Below, one piece after another: positions 54,717 through 63,583 of a DNA stretch of 64,000 nt. Within the stretch, counting starts at the first letter, position 1. Every line of letters starts with the position of its first letter. A program made the position numbers and the translations under genes. The notes under the pieces are model-generated. The model was given only the letters and a program-made list of their open reading frames with translations. It did no database searches and was not told the origin of the DNA. Origin of the DNA: Pseudomonas sp. Leaf58 (lineage in GTDB: Bacteria > Pseudomonadota > Gammaproteobacteria > Pseudomonadales > Pseudomonadaceae); NCBI RefSeq assembly GCF_003627215.1, contig NZ_CP032677.1, positions 4,469,501-4,533,500 on the forward strand, written 5' to 3'.

Positions 54717-56009
54717 TCAGTTGGCCGCAATGACCGTGCCGCGGCATTCACCGAAGCCGATGCTGGCCACGCCATCACGCGCGCAGCGGGCACGCAGGAT
54801 GATTTCGTCGCCGTCTTCGAGGAATTTGCGCACCTCGCCACTGGCCAGCTCCACCGGGTGCTTGCCGCCTTCGGTAATCTCCAGCAGGCTGCCGAACGAA
54901 CCTGGCGTAGCGCCCGACAGCGTGCCCGTGCCGAACAGGTCGCCCGGTTGTAGCTGGCAACCGTTGACGCTGTGGTGCGCAACCAGCTGCGCCACGGTCC
55001 AGTACATGCTGCGGGTGTTGCTCAGGGTCAGGCGGTGCGGGGCGATACCCTGCTCGCGCATGCGCTCGGTCAGCAGCAGCACCTCAAGCTCGATATCGAA
55101 TGCACCGGCGGCTTGGTCGCGCTTGTCCAGCAGGTACGACAGCGGCTGCGGGTCGCCTTCCGGGCGCGCCGGCTGGGCGCAGCGGAAAGGCTCCAGCGCT
55201 TCGGCGGTGACCACCCAGGGCGAAACGGTAGTGATGAAGCTCTTGGACAGGAACGGCCCCAGCGGCTGGTATTCCCAGGCCTGGATATCACGCGCCGACC
55301 AGTCGTTGAGCAGGCACAGGCCGGCCACGTGCTCGGCAGCATCACCGACGGGGATTGCCTGCCCCATGGCGTTGCCCTGGCCAATCCAGATGCCCAGTTC
55401 CAGTTCGTAGTCCAGGCGCGCGCAAGGGCCAAAAGTCGGCTCAGTGTGCCCAGCCGGCAGGGTTTGGCCCTTGGGCCGGCGCACGTCGGTGCCGGACGGG
55501 CGGATGGTCGAAGCGCGGCCGTGATAACCGATTGGCACATACTTGTAGTTGGGCAGCAGCGGGTTGTCGGGACGGAACAGCTTGCCAACGTTCTTGGCGT
55601 GCTCAATGCCCACGTAGAAGTCGGTGTAGTCGCCGATTTGCGCCGGTACATGCAGCTGGCAGCCACTGGCTGGATACAGTGCCGGCTTCAACGCCGCTTG
55701 GTGCTCGCTGTGCTCACCCAGCAGCAGCAGCAGGCGCTCGCGCAAGGCGACGCGGGCAGTACGGCCAAGGGCGAAGAATGCGTTAAGTGCCCCACCGCGG
55801 GTCGCTTCGACAGCGGCTTTGGCTTCAGCGTCGAACAGGCCAGCGGCCAACACCGCCTCAAGGTCGAGAATTGCGTCACCGATAGCCACGCCACAACGCT
55901 TGGCCTCCCCCGGCCGGCTGAAGATGCCCATTGGCAGGTTCTGCAGCGGGAAGTCGCTGTGCCCGTTGGCGTGCTCGACCCAGCTACGGGCAATGGCAGT
56001 GTGGTTCAT
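54717..56009 (-). CDS. fahA: Fumarylacetoacetase
   Basis: A 430-residue hydrolase that splits fumarylacetoacetate into fumarate and acetoacetate. The FAH metal and substrate residues lie in YTDFYVGIEHAKNVGKLFRP, YHGRASTIRPSGT and ELELGIWIGQGN, and the late LFGTGTLSGATPGSFGSLLE is typical. The ribosome site GGAGATAA overlaps the hmgA stop, so the two are closely coupled. Also called hmgB in P. putida. Confidence 0.96.
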   Translation of the reverse strand: MNHTAIARSWVEHANGHSDFPLQNLPMGIFSRPGEAKRCGVAIGDAILDLEAVLAAGLFDAEAKAAVEATRGGALNAFFALGRTARVALRERLLLLLGEHSEHQAALKPALYPASGCQLHVPAQIGDYTDFYVGIEHAKNVGKLFRPDNPLLPNYKYVPIGYHGRASTIRPSGTDVRRPKGQTLPAGHTEPTFGPCARLDYELELGIWIGQGNAMGQAIPVGDAAEHVAGLCLLNDWSARDIQAWEYQPLGPFLSKSFITTVSPWVVTAEALEPFRCAQPARPEGDPQPLSYLLDKRDQAAGAFDIELEVLLLTERMREQGIAPHRLTLSNTRSMYWTVAQLVAHHSVNGCQLQPGDLFGTGTLSGATPGSFGSLLEITEGGKHPVELASGEVRKFLEDGDEIILRARCARDGVASIGFGECRGTVIAAN

Positions 56010-56012
56010 GGG

Positions 56013-57314
56013 TTATCTCCGGTTCGGGTTGAAGGTGCTCGGCAAGGTGGCCCAGCAACTATCGTAGTCGGCCTGCAATTGCGGGCACTCGAGGGCTTGC
56101 AAGCTCGGGCGCAGCACCTGGCTGGTCTCGAACATGAAGGCCATGGTGTTGTCGATCTTGTGCGGTGCCAGGTCGGCGGCAATCGCCTTTTCGCAGGTTT
56201 CGGCGTCGGGGCCATGGGCGCTCATCACCCCATGCAGCGAAGCACCGCCTGGCAGGAAACCTTCGGCCTTGGCGTCGTAGGCACCGTTGATCAGGCCCAT
56301 GAACTCGTTCATCAGGTTGCGGTGGAACCATGGTGGACGGAAGGTGTTCTCAGCCACCATCCAGCGTGGCGGGAAGATCACGAAGTCCATGTTGGGCAGG
56401 CCGTGCACGCTAGTCGGCGAAGTGAGCACGGTGAAAATCGACGGGTCTGGGTGGTCGAAGCTGACCGTACCGAGGGTGTTAAAGCGGCGCAGGTCGTACT
56501 TGTACGGCACGTTGCTGCCGTGCCAGGCAACCACGTCCAACGGCGAGTGCTGCAGCTCGCAGGCCCAGTGCTCGCCGAGGAACTTCTGCACCAACTGCAC
56601 CGGGCCCTCGGCCTCTTCGTAGTGCGCCACCGGGGTGAGGAAGTCGCGCGGGTTGGCCAGGCCGTTGCTGCCAATTGGGCCAAGGTCCGGGATGCGCAGC
56701 GGCGCGCCGTGGTTTTCGGCGATGTAGCCGCGGGCTTGGCCATCGAGCAGCTCAACGCGGAATTTCATGCCACGCGGGATCACCGCGATTTCCAGCGGCT
56801 CCACCTCCATCACGCCCAGTTCGGTGGCGATACGCAAGCGGCCTTGCTCCGGCACCAACAGCAGTTCACCGTCAGCGTTGAAAAACACCCGCTCCATGGA
56901 GCGGTTGGCGCGGTAGATGTAGATGCTCACACCGGCTGGTTTTTCCGCCGCGGCGTTGGCCACCATGGGCAGCCAGCCTTCGATGAAATCGGTAGGTTCG
57001 GCGGGGATAGGCTGGGGGTTCCAGCGCAGGCGGTTGGGCGTGACGGCGCCCAGCGGGCCGGTCAGCGGCTGGCGCGCCAGGCGCTCGAAACGCGGGTGTA
57101 ATGCAGACGGGCGAATGCGGTACAGCCATGTGCGGCGCAGCTCGCTGCGGGTCATGGTGAACGCCGTGCCCGACAGCAATTCGGCATACAGCCCGTAGGG
57201 CGCCTTCTGCGGCGAGTTCTGCCCGACCGGCAAGGCACCCGGCAGCGCTTCGCTGGCAAATTCGTTGCCGAAGCCGCTGAGGTAGTGAAGGTCGGGTGAC
57301 GTATCGCGATTCAT
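56013..57314 (-). CDS. hmgA: Homogentisate 1,2-dioxygenase
   Basis: A ring-opening iron dioxygenase of 433 residues. It starts [19 protein letters not shown] (GGAGG site seven bases before). Cupin iron ligands are found in the C-terminal half ([38 protein letters not shown]). It makes maleylacetoacetate from homogentisate, the central product of phenylalanine and tyrosine breakdown. It is first in the operon under HmgR control. Confidence 0.97.
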   Translation of the reverse strand: MNRDTSPDLHYLSGFGNEFASEALPGALPVGQNSPQKAPYGLYAELLSGTAFTMTRSELRRTWLYRIRPSALHPRFERLARQPLTGPLGAVTPNRLRWNPQPIPAEPTDFIEGWLPMVANAAAEKPAGVSIYIYRANRSMERVFFNADGELLLVPEQGRLRIATELGVMEVEPLEIAVIPRGMKFRVELLDGQARGYIAENHGAPLRIPDLGPIGSNGLANPRDFLTPVAHYEEAEGPVQLVQKFLGEHWACELQHSPLDVVAWHGSNVPYKYDLRRFNTLGTVSFDHPDPSIFTVLTSPTSVHGLPNMDFVIFPPRWMVAENTFRPPWFHRNLMNEFMGLINGAYDAKAEGFLPGGASLHGVMSAHGPDAETCEKAIAADLAPHKIDNTMAFMFETSQVLRPSLQALECPQLQADYDSCWATLPSTFNPNRR

Positions 57315-57399
57315 CGATGCCTCCGGGCTCTGGCCGAGCCGTTGCGGGCAGCTGGCTGCTGGCCCGGAACGGGGTGGCAGCACGTCTGCATTGTTTTTA

Positions 57400-57416
57400 T
57401 CGTAATCAGATTACGA
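57400..57416. promoter_or_regulatory. HmgR operator palindrome
   Basis: TCGTAATCAGATTACGA, a perfect 17-base palindrome in the divergent hmgA-hmgR region, 86 bases before hmgA. A further half site CGTAAT follows at 57421. It agrees with the 17-base HmgR palindrome known in P. putida. Confidence 0.88.
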
Positions 57417-57488
57417 ATAACGTAATTTGCTCCGAGCAATGCGTCAAGCTATAAAGGCGCGACTCGACGAATCCGGAAGAAGATGTCC

Positions 57489-58271
57489 ATGGCCAAAGCC
57501 AGCTCCCCCGCCGACAACGGCAAGCAGAAAGTCCGCTCGGCGGAGGTCGGCACCGACATCCTCAAGGCCCTTGCCGAACTCTCCCCCTCCACCCCGCTGT
57601 CGCGTCTGGCGGAGCATGTGCAAATGCCGGCGAGCAAGGTGCACCGTTACCTGCAGGCGTTGATCGCCAGCGGTTTTGCCGAACAGGATGCCGCCACCAA
57701 TCACTACGGCCTGGGGCGCGAAGCATTGCGCGTGGGGCTGGCGGCGCTGGGCAGCATCGATGTGCTGAAGATTGCCGCGCTGCCGTTGTCGCAACTGCGC
57801 GACGCGTTGAACGAAAGCTGCTTTATTGCCGTGTGGGGCAACCAGGGGGCGACGGTGGTCAGTATTGAACCTGCGGTGCGTGCGGTCACTGTGGTGACGC
57901 AAATGGGCTCGGTGCTGCCGCTGCTCACCTCGTCCACCGGGCTGGTGTTCGCAGCCTACCTACCAGAGCGCGAAACTGTGGAATTGCGTGACCGCGAACT
58001 GGCGGTGCTGCAACACAGCGCCGCCGATTACCAAGCGCTACTGGCGGGGATTCGTCAACGTGGCCTGCACCATGTGCATGGGCTGCTGATGCCGGGCGTG
58101 GATGCGCTGTCGGCCCCCGTGTTCAATGCCATGGGGCAGATCGCTGCGGTGATGACCGTGGTTGGGCCTACGTCGATCTTCCATGCCGACGAGCATGGCC
58201 CGGCTGCCGAGCAACTACTGGCAGCCGCGCGCGAAACCAGCTGGCGCATGGGCTACTCGCCGGCGGGCTAA
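57489..58271 (+). CDS. hmgR: IclR-family repressor of homogentisate pathway
   Basis: A 260-residue IclR protein. The winged helix is at residues ~20-80 (GTDILKALAELSPSTPLSRL, HVQMPASKVHRYLQALI) and the effector domain follows (SSTGLVFAAYLPE). In P. putida HmgR is released from DNA by homogentisate. Two starts are possible (57483, 57489); GGAAGA at 57475 spaces better for the second. Confidence 0.93.
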   Translation: MAKASSPADNGKQKVRSAEVGTDILKALAELSPSTPLSRLAEHVQMPASKVHRYLQALIASGFAEQDAATNHYGLGREALRVGLAALGSIDVLKIAALPLSQLRDALNESCFIAVWGNQGATVVSIEPAVRAVTVVTQMGSVLPLLTSSTGLVFAAYLPERETVELRDRELAVLQHSAADYQALLAGIRQRGLHHVHGLLMPGVDALSAPVFNAMGQIAAVMTVVGPTSIFHADEHGPAAEQLLAAARETSWRMGYSPAG

Positions 58272-58339
58272 GCGCCTGCGGCACTATTGCCCAATACGTA
58301 AAGGTGAATGTCATAAGCGGCTATTTTTCCCACAGGATC

Positions 58340-58480
58340 AAGCGCTTATTCTTAACCCACTGGCCGGCATGAAGGGCTCTCCCCCCCGCCTTTCATGCTT
58401 GCGAGGTTCACCGACGTAGATTTTGAAGCTCCTTGATCTGACGTCTCGATTGGCCGCTGCGGCTTGCAGCGGCCTTTTTT
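58340..58480 (+). ncRNA. Candidate small RNA downstream of hmgR
   Basis: In the 358-base gap after hmgR a hairpin GCATGAAGG/CCTTTCATGC (58367-58375 and 58389-58398) exposes a C-rich loop (CTCTCCCCCCC). About 50 unpaired bases follow, then a strong terminator. This is the usual layout of a trans-acting RNA whose C-rich loop could bind Shine-Dalgarno sequences. No good promoter was seen, so the 5' end is a guess; it may also be the hmgR 3' end. The remainder of the gap is a REP pair. Confidence 0.45.
58452..58480 (+). terminator. Strong Rho-independent terminator
   Basis: GGCCGCTGC (58452-58460) pairs perfectly with GCAGCGGCC (58466-58474), five-base loop, then six T. Confidence 0.93.
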
Positions 58481-58501
58481 ATTTGCCCCGAAAAAGTCTC
58501 T

Positions 58502-58613
58502 GCCAGTGCTGGCCCCTTCGCGGGTAAACCCGCTCCTACCGGGATATCACCACGCCTTAGTGCAGTGATATCCCGGTAGGAGCGGGTTTACCCGCGAAGG
58601 GGCCGGCACTGGC
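58502..58613. repeat. REP inverted pair with 49-base arms
   Basis: Arms 58502-58550 and 58565-58613 match with a single mismatch; the loop has only 14 bases. Each arm is a REP plus an extra GGGATATCAC extension. It lies between convergent genes. Confidence 0.93.
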
Positions 58614-58629
58614 AATACAGATTGCCCTG

Positions 58630-59535
58630 TCAGGACCACGCCACTTTCGCCTGGTAGTAGCTCAGCGGTTGTTCACGAAAGGCCAGGTAATGGCGCAGCA
58701 CCTGTACCGGCGCTTCGGTATGCGGGTAATGGCCAATGCCCTGCAACTGCACGGTGTCCGGCTGCGGCACCAGTTGCCGGTAACGTTCCAGCATGTGCGC
58801 GCCGGACAACGGGTCGACCACCCCGTTGATGAAGCGCAGCGGTACGCCTTCGCACTGCAGCGCGCCAACCCAACGCCCACGGTGCAACCTGCGCTCCGCC
58901 ATGTAACCCGCCAGCTTGTGCAGGATGCGCGTGCCACGGTTGGCGGCGATCAGGCTCCAAAAGTCATCCAGCGCACTTTCACTGGGGTGGGTGCAAGGGC
59001 CATAGACCTGGGTCAGGTTACGCACCAGGTCGTCGCGCCCGAACGAGCGCCCTACCAGCCAGCCGACACGGCTGAGCAGCAGTTTCTGGATCAGCAGCAT
59101 GCGGCAGCTTTCGGGGAACAGCCCGCTGTTGAGGAACACGCAGCTGGCGATGTTGGCGCGCTGTTCATGATGCCGCGCCAGCAGTTCCTGGGCCACACTG
59201 CCACCGTAGTCGTGGGCCAGTAGGTGCAGCGGCTGGTCGACCTTTAGCTTGGCGAGCAAGGCTTGCTGCAGGTCGGCCTGCTCCATCAGGCTGTAGACAT
59301 GATCCACCGGTTTGGCCGAATCGCCAAAGCCGAGCATGTCGCAGGCGATCAGCCGAAAGCGCTGGCTCAAAGGCCCCCACAGGTAATGCCAGTCCCAGCT
59401 GGCGGTGGGGAAGCCATGTAACAGTAGCAGGGGCTCTCCTTGCCCTGCGGTCCAGTAGCGGATGCTCTGGCCCCGGAAAGTGAAACTCTGTCCCCGGGTA
59501 CGCCAGACGCACAATGGAATTTCGGCCATGGGCAT
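58630..59535 (-). CDS. Alpha/beta-fold hydrolase
   Basis: A hydrolase of ~301 residues, start MPMAEIPLC (59535); a Met two codons later and a GTG 21 codons earlier are alternatives. The oxyanion motif LLLHGFPTASWDW, the nucleophile elbow HDYGGS with an aspartate nucleophile, and the late histidine in GIGHYPHTEAP are visible. An Asp nucleophile is typical of haloalkane dehalogenases and epoxide hydrolases. The substrate is unknown. Confidence 0.88.
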   Translation of the reverse strand: MPMAEIPLCVWRTRGQSFTFRGQSIRYWTAGQGEPLLLLHGFPTASWDWHYLWGPLSQRFRLIACDMLGFGDSAKPVDHVYSLMEQADLQQALLAKLKVDQPLHLLAHDYGGSVAQELLARHHEQRANIASCVFLNSGLFPESCRMLLIQKLLLSRVGWLVGRSFGRDDLVRNLTQVYGPCTHPSESALDDFWSLIAANRGTRILHKLAGYMAERRLHRGRWVGALQCEGVPLRFINGVVDPLSGAHMLERYRQLVPQPDTVQLQGIGHYPHTEAPVQVLRHYLAFREQPLSYYQAKVAWS

Positions 59536-59711
59536 CAGAACGGTCCCGGTGAAGTGGTGTTGGCGGAATAGGGCAAGGCTGCGGTCATTGCATGTCACCT
59601 CGGCACTTACATGTGCTCTCTATGTCGAGGCTGAGTCTAGCCAGCAGCCCATGGGCTGGGACTTGCATTGCCAGCCAGCTTGATGACTGTGCGAGTCAGT
59701 GGCATGAACGG

Positions 59712-60398
59712 TCAGAGCAGCATGGCCAGCAGCGGCGCCGCAAACAGGTTCAACAAGCCGGTCAGGACCATGACCAAGCCGGCCACCGAGCCTTCCTCGC
59801 GGCCGACCTCCTGCGCCCGGCTAACCCCGGCGCCATGGGCACCGACGCCAAACAATGCACCCCGCGCCAGCGGCGTGCGCAACGGCAACCAGCGCAGCAG
59901 CACGCCACCGAACATGGCGCCGAGCACGCCGGTGAACATCACGAACACCGCCGTCAACTCCGGTACCCCACCCAAGTCATGGGCCAGCGGCATGGCAAAC
60001 GGCGTGGTGATCGAACGCGGCACCAGCGACAGGCTGGTCGCGCTGTCCAGCGCCAACAGATGAGCCAGCCCCCAGGAACTGGCGATGGAGGCACTGCTGC
60101 CAGCCACCATGCCGACCATCAGCGCCGGCCAATGGCGCGCCAGCATGGCCCGTTGCTGCCAAATCGGCACCGCGAAGGCCACGGTCACCGGGCCCAGCAC
60201 AGTCATCAGCCAATGGGTATTGCGGGCGTATTCGGCATAGGCGGTGTGCAGCGGCACGGCCACCGCCAGCAACAGTACCGGCACCAGGATCAGCGGCGAC
60301 AACAGGTAACGCCCGCTACGCCGGTACAACCAGCGGCTGCCCAGGTAGGCCAGCAGGGTCAGTGCCAGCCAGAACAGCGGCATGGGTTCAAGGCTCAT
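59712..60398 (-). CDS. LrgB/CidB-family membrane protein
   Basis: A polytopic protein of 228 residues with about six helices. LrgB signatures are LVPRSITTPFAMPLAHDLGG and LFGVGAHGAGVSRAQEVG. With the LrgA partner it belongs to the holin-like Cid/Lrg group, linked to murein turnover, programmed lysis or pyruvate/glycolate transport. The start overlaps the LrgA gene end by 11 bases. Confidence 0.92.
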   Translation of the reverse strand: MSLEPMPLFWLALTLLAYLGSRWLYRRSGRYLLSPLILVPVLLLAVAVPLHTAYAEYARNTHWLMTVLGPVTVAFAVPIWQQRAMLARHWPALMVGMVAGSSASIASSWGLAHLLALDSATSLSLVPRSITTPFAMPLAHDLGGVPELTAVFVMFTGVLGAMFGGVLLRWLPLRTPLARGALFGVGAHGAGVSRAQEVGREEGSVAGLVMVLTGLLNLFAAPLLAMLL

Positions 60399-60774
60399 GG
60401 CGCACGCTCCAGCGACACACCAACTCCACGGTCAAGGCAGTTACCACCATCACCATCAGGGTGCTCACGGCGATCACCAGCAAGATCCGCCAACCCTCTT
60501 CACGGATCAGCGTGCCGTAATCGAGCAGGCTCATCAGCGCCGGGATGAAAAACAGCAGCATCTCGGCCATCAACCAGCCGGCGCCCCGTTGCAACATGGC
60601 TGGCTGGAGCACACCCGAGGCGAACAGCAACAGCAGCACTGCCAGGCCCATCACGCCACCGGGAATCGGCCAGCCCAGCCAGCTGGCAAGCTGGCCACCG
60701 AGCTGGAACAGCGCACAGAGCACCGCCAACTCGACGAGCAGGCGCAGGGCTTTTTTCAATAACGCGGGTTTCAT
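60388..60774 (-). CDS. LrgA/CidA-family holin-like protein
   Basis: A membrane protein of 128 residues with four helices. LASWLGWPIPGGVMGLAVLL is the family core, followed by FFIPALMSLLDYG. It forms the first gene of the lrgA-lrgB-like pair and is divergent from a LysR gene that probably controls it. Confidence 0.9.
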   Translation of the reverse strand: MKPALLKKALRLLVELAVLCALFQLGGQLASWLGWPIPGGVMGLAVLLLLFASGVLQPAMLQRGAGWLMAEMLLFFIPALMSLLDYGTLIREEGWRILLVIAVSTLMVMVVTALTVELVCRWSVRHEP

Positions 60775-60849
60775 GGGCGGGTTCCTCGACAGGCCCTCAT
60801 TTTAAGTTTCGGCTGCCTAGGCCAGAAGCGAATTGTTAGACTGGCGACC

Positions 60850-60864
60850 ATTCCAGAATGGAAT
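60850..60864. promoter_or_regulatory. LysR-type palindrome in the lrgA/LysR divergent region
   Basis: ATTCCAGAATGGAAT, a perfect inverted repeat that fits the T-N11-A LysR box. It lies seven bases before the LysR gene start, well placed for autorepression. Confidence 0.7.
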
Positions 60865-60871
60865 TGCGAAC

Positions 60872-61768
60872 ATGGAATTCAAACAGCTGCGCAGCTTTAT
60901 CGAAGTGGTCCACCGCGGCGGTTTTACCCAGGCCGCACACACCCTGCACATCAGCCAATCGGCCGTGAGCAAACAGGTGGCGCAACTGGAGCAAGATGTG
61001 GGCCAGCCGCTGCTGGAGCGCCAGGCTTCGCAACTGCACCTGACCGCTGCCGGGCGCATCGTGCTGGAGCGTGGCGAAGCCTTGTTGCGCCAGCGTCAGG
61101 CGCTGCTCAGCGAACTGGACGACCTCAGCCAGATGGGCCGCGGTGAACTGCGCCTAGGCTTGCCGATGTTGGGCAGCGACGCGCTGTTCGCGGGGTTATT
61201 CGCCGAGTATCGACGGCGCCACCCGAACATCGCGATCCAGTTGCTCGAAGGCGGCAGCCGCAGCGTCGAGCACGCGGTCAGGAGTGGCGAGCTGGAACTA
61301 GGCGGCAGCCTCACGCCCAGTGACGAGGCGTTCGACTACCAGCCGTTCTGCAACGAACCGCTGGATGTCCTGCTACCAGTCGGCCACAGCCTGGCGGGCC
61401 ATGACGGGGTAGACCTGCAGCAGCTGGCTGATACCCCGTTCCTGCTTTACCAACGCAGTTTCGTGCTTAACGACCGGCTGCTGAAGGCATGCCAGCAGCA
61501 GGGTTTTACCCCGAAGGAAGGTGCGCGCAGTGGCCAGGCGGACTTTCTGGCGGCGCTGGCAGCGGCGGGCCAGGGCGTGGTGTTGCTGCCCCGTGTGGTG
61601 GCGCAGGCGCTGGAGCGCCCCGGGGTGGTGCGCTTGCCGCTGCGCTCGCCGGGGGATTTGCGTTGGGATATCGCCTTCATCTGGCGGCGCGGGGCATACC
61701 TGTCACGGGCGGCGCAGGCGTGGTTGGCGCTGGTGAGCGAGTGGCCGGTGCTTGGCAGCAAGAAATGA
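60872..61768 (+). CDS. LysR-family regulator (CidR-like position)
   Basis: A 298-residue LysR protein starting MEFKQLRSFIEVVHRGGFTQ with helix-turn-helix AAHTLHISQSAVSKQVAQLE; the CynR/CidR-like branch. The effector-binding part starts near residue 90. It is divergent from the LrgA-LrgB pair across 97 bases, as CidR is from cidAB elsewhere, so it probably regulates them. Confidence 0.92.
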   Translation: MEFKQLRSFIEVVHRGGFTQAAHTLHISQSAVSKQVAQLEQDVGQPLLERQASQLHLTAAGRIVLERGEALLRQRQALLSELDDLSQMGRGELRLGLPMLGSDALFAGLFAEYRRRHPNIAIQLLEGGSRSVEHAVRSGELELGGSLTPSDEAFDYQPFCNEPLDVLLPVGHSLAGHDGVDLQQLADTPFLLYQRSFVLNDRLLKACQQQGFTPKEGARSGQADFLAALAAAGQGVVLLPRVVAQALERPGVVRLPLRSPGDLRWDIAFIWRRGAYLSRAAQAWLALVSEWPVLGSKK

Positions 61769-61778
61769 GTTGCTCTTG

Positions 61779-61880
61779 CAGGCCTCTTCGCGGGTGAACC
61801 CGCTCCCACCAGGGCACCGCAGCCTCTGAAGCCTGTGCAGTACCGGTGGGGAGCGGGTTCACCGCGAAGAGGCCGAACAG
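61779..61880. repeat. REP inverted pair
   Basis: Opposed copies (GCGGGTGAACCCGC type) between the convergent LysR and flavodoxin genes. The right copy has a one-base loss. Confidence 0.85.
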
Positions 61881-61894
61881 GCTGAGTAAATGCC

Positions 61895-62350
61895 TCAGGC
61901 CTTCAACGCTTGAACAAGCTCAGCCAACCAAGGCTCGGCATCGGCCTCGGGGGTTACCGTCTCGCTGGCATCCAGGCGCAACATCGGCTGCACTTCCCGT
62001 ACACCCAACTCGGCAAACAGCTCGCGCAACTGCTCGCCGCCCCCACAATAGGTATCGCCATAGCTGGCATCGCCCAGCGCAATCACTGCGCCCGGCAAAC
62101 CACGCCAGGCCGCAGGCAGGGTATCGCGGATGCTGCTATACAGCGGCATGAGGTTGTCCGGCAGTTCGCCCATGCCAGTGGTCGAGGTTACGGCCAGCAA
62201 GGCGTCAGGGGCAAAACCTTCCAAGTCCTGCAGGCTGGCGCGCGCAGCATGCCAGGCCTGAAGGCCAGCAGCTTTGAGCAGTGTTTCAGCGTGACGGGCG
62301 ACTTCTTCGGCGGTGCCATAGACCGATCCGGAAATAATGGCGACTTTCAT
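61895..62350 (-). CDS. Flavodoxin (MioC-like)
   Basis: A 151-residue electron carrier starting MKVAIISGSVYGTAEEVARH, which holds the FMN phosphate loop (SGSVYGTAEE). The FMN-ring loops TSTTGMGELPDN and ALGDASYGDTYCGGG follow. MioC-type flavodoxins supply electrons, for example to biotin synthase. Divergent from the LOV gene. Confidence 0.9.
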   Translation of the reverse strand: MKVAIISGSVYGTAEEVARHAETLLKAAGLQAWHAARASLQDLEGFAPDALLAVTSTTGMGELPDNLMPLYSSIRDTLPAAWRGLPGAVIALGDASYGDTYCGGGEQLRELFAELGVREVQPMLRLDASETVTPEADAEPWLAELVQALKA

Positions 62351-62477
62351 CGGGTAGAGATTCCGAAACTGAGTAAAAACGTAGGATACTAGCATCCAGC
62401 GCTGGCAAAAGGCCGCCTCTACCAAAGTCGCCCACTTCAGCTCATCTTCGAACCTTTCTTTGCTCAATGGCCCGAAC

Positions 62478-62906
62478 ATGATCAACGCGCAACTGCTGCA
62501 ATCGATGGTCGATGCATCCAATGACGGGATCGTGGTCGCCGAACAAGAAGGCGACGACACCATCCTGATCTACGTGAATACCGCTTTCGAACGCCTGACT
62601 GGCTACAGCCGTGACGAGATCCTCTATCAGGATTGCCGTTTCCTGCAGGCCGACGACCGTGACCAGCTTGGCCGCGCCCGCATCCGCAAGGCCCTGGCCG
62701 AAGGCCGCCCTTGCCGCGAAGTGCTGCGCAACTACCGCAAAGATGGCAGCGCCTTCTGGAACGAGCTGTCGATCACCCCGGTACGGCACAACAGCGAACA
62801 ACGTACCTACTTCATCGGCATTCAGAAGGACGTCAGCCGCCAGGTTGAACTGGAACGGGAACTGGCCCAGCTGCGCGTTCGTCCGAAACCCGACAAGCCC
62901 ACCTGA
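62478..62906 (+). CDS. Short LOV-domain blue-light photoreceptor (PpSB1-LOV-like)
   Basis: A single-domain LOV protein of 142 residues, the same length as PpSB1-LOV of P. putida, to which it is nearly identical as I recall it. The photoactive cysteine C53 lies in YQDCRFLQADDRDQL. NYRKDGSAFWNELSITPV and FIGIQKDVSRQ complete the PAS/LOV core. The C-terminal helix VELERELAQLRVR serves dimer formation. No effector domain exists, so it must signal through a partner, perhaps the regulator at the right edge. Confidence 0.94.
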   Translation: MINAQLLQSMVDASNDGIVVAEQEGDDTILIYVNTAFERLTGYSRDEILYQDCRFLQADDRDQLGRARIRKALAEGRPCREVLRNYRKDGSAFWNELSITPVRHNSEQRTYFIGIQKDVSRQVELERELAQLRVRPKPDKPT

Positions 62907-62965
62907 ACCAAGTACACCAGGCACGGTCAATCACGTTGAAGACGTCGCTACCCTTGAGTTCGATC

Positions 62966-63583
62966 ATGCAAGCAGATGCGCTCCTGACCCAGGACGAGCT
63001 GGATTTCATACAGAACATGCAGCATTCGCCGCAGCTGAACCTGGCTGACTCCATGTCGAGCCTGCTGGTCAATGGCGACCGCCGCATCCAGAGCTTGCTC
63101 ACCCGCTTGGTAGCTAACGAGCAGGTGACCTTGCAGGCCCAGTTCAATAACCAGCAAATCAGCTTCCCGCTGCAACTGGTGGAAGACGAATTTCACGCCC
63201 TGCACCTGCAACTGGGTTTACCGGAAATCTACGAGGATGGCCCCATGTTGCGCCCCTGGCGCCTGTCGCTGGACCAGCCGAGCGCGCTGCTAGATGCCCA
63301 CGGGCAGGACAGCGGCCTGTGGGTTCGCGATATTTCGTTCAAGGGTGCGTTGCTGGAAGTGCGTGGCCTGCCAGCGGCCCCGGCCCGCTTCGAACTGCGC
63401 TTCGCCCCCGGCGGCATCCCCCCCATCGAATTGCAGGGCGTGCTGGGCCGGCGTATCGGCCCGGACCTGGCTGCCTACGACTTCAGCCAAAGCCCGGCCG
63501 AAGAAATCGAACGCCTGCGTGACTATATCCTCCAGGCCCATCGCCGGGCGCACCCGGAGCTACACACTCAGGTATCGAGCTGA
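62966..63583 (+). CDS. PilZ-domain protein
   Basis: A protein of ~205 residues (start MQADALLTQ; an in-frame TTG ten codons earlier is possible, and neither has a good ribosome site). An N-terminal YcgR-like domain (residues ~1-95) is followed by a PilZ-like domain: LRPWRLSLDQPSALL and LWVRDISFKGALLEV, matching the D-x-S-x-x-G part. The RxxxR motif is not clearly present, so c-di-GMP binding is uncertain. It ends 16 bases inside the convergent gene at the right edge. Confidence 0.75.
   Translation: MQADALLTQDELDFIQNMQHSPQLNLADSMSSLLVNGDRRIQSLLTRLVANEQVTLQAQFNNQQISFPLQLVEDEFHALHLQLGLPEIYEDGPMLRPWRLSLDQPSALLDAHGQDSGLWVRDISFKGALLEVRGLPAAPARFELRFAPGGIPPIELQGVLGRRIGPDLAAYDFSQSPAEEIERLRDYILQAHRRAHPELHTQVSS

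Noticed and set aside
54972..57101. 709-codon plus-strand ORF across fahA and hmgA
   Set aside because: It lies opposite two clearly identified enzymes and has shadow-type composition (V, Q, H, G).
3104..61880. Many similar short palindromes as a CRISPR array
   Set aside because: They are dispersed REP elements in intergenic gaps, in inverted pairs, with no regular spacer unit and no cas genes.
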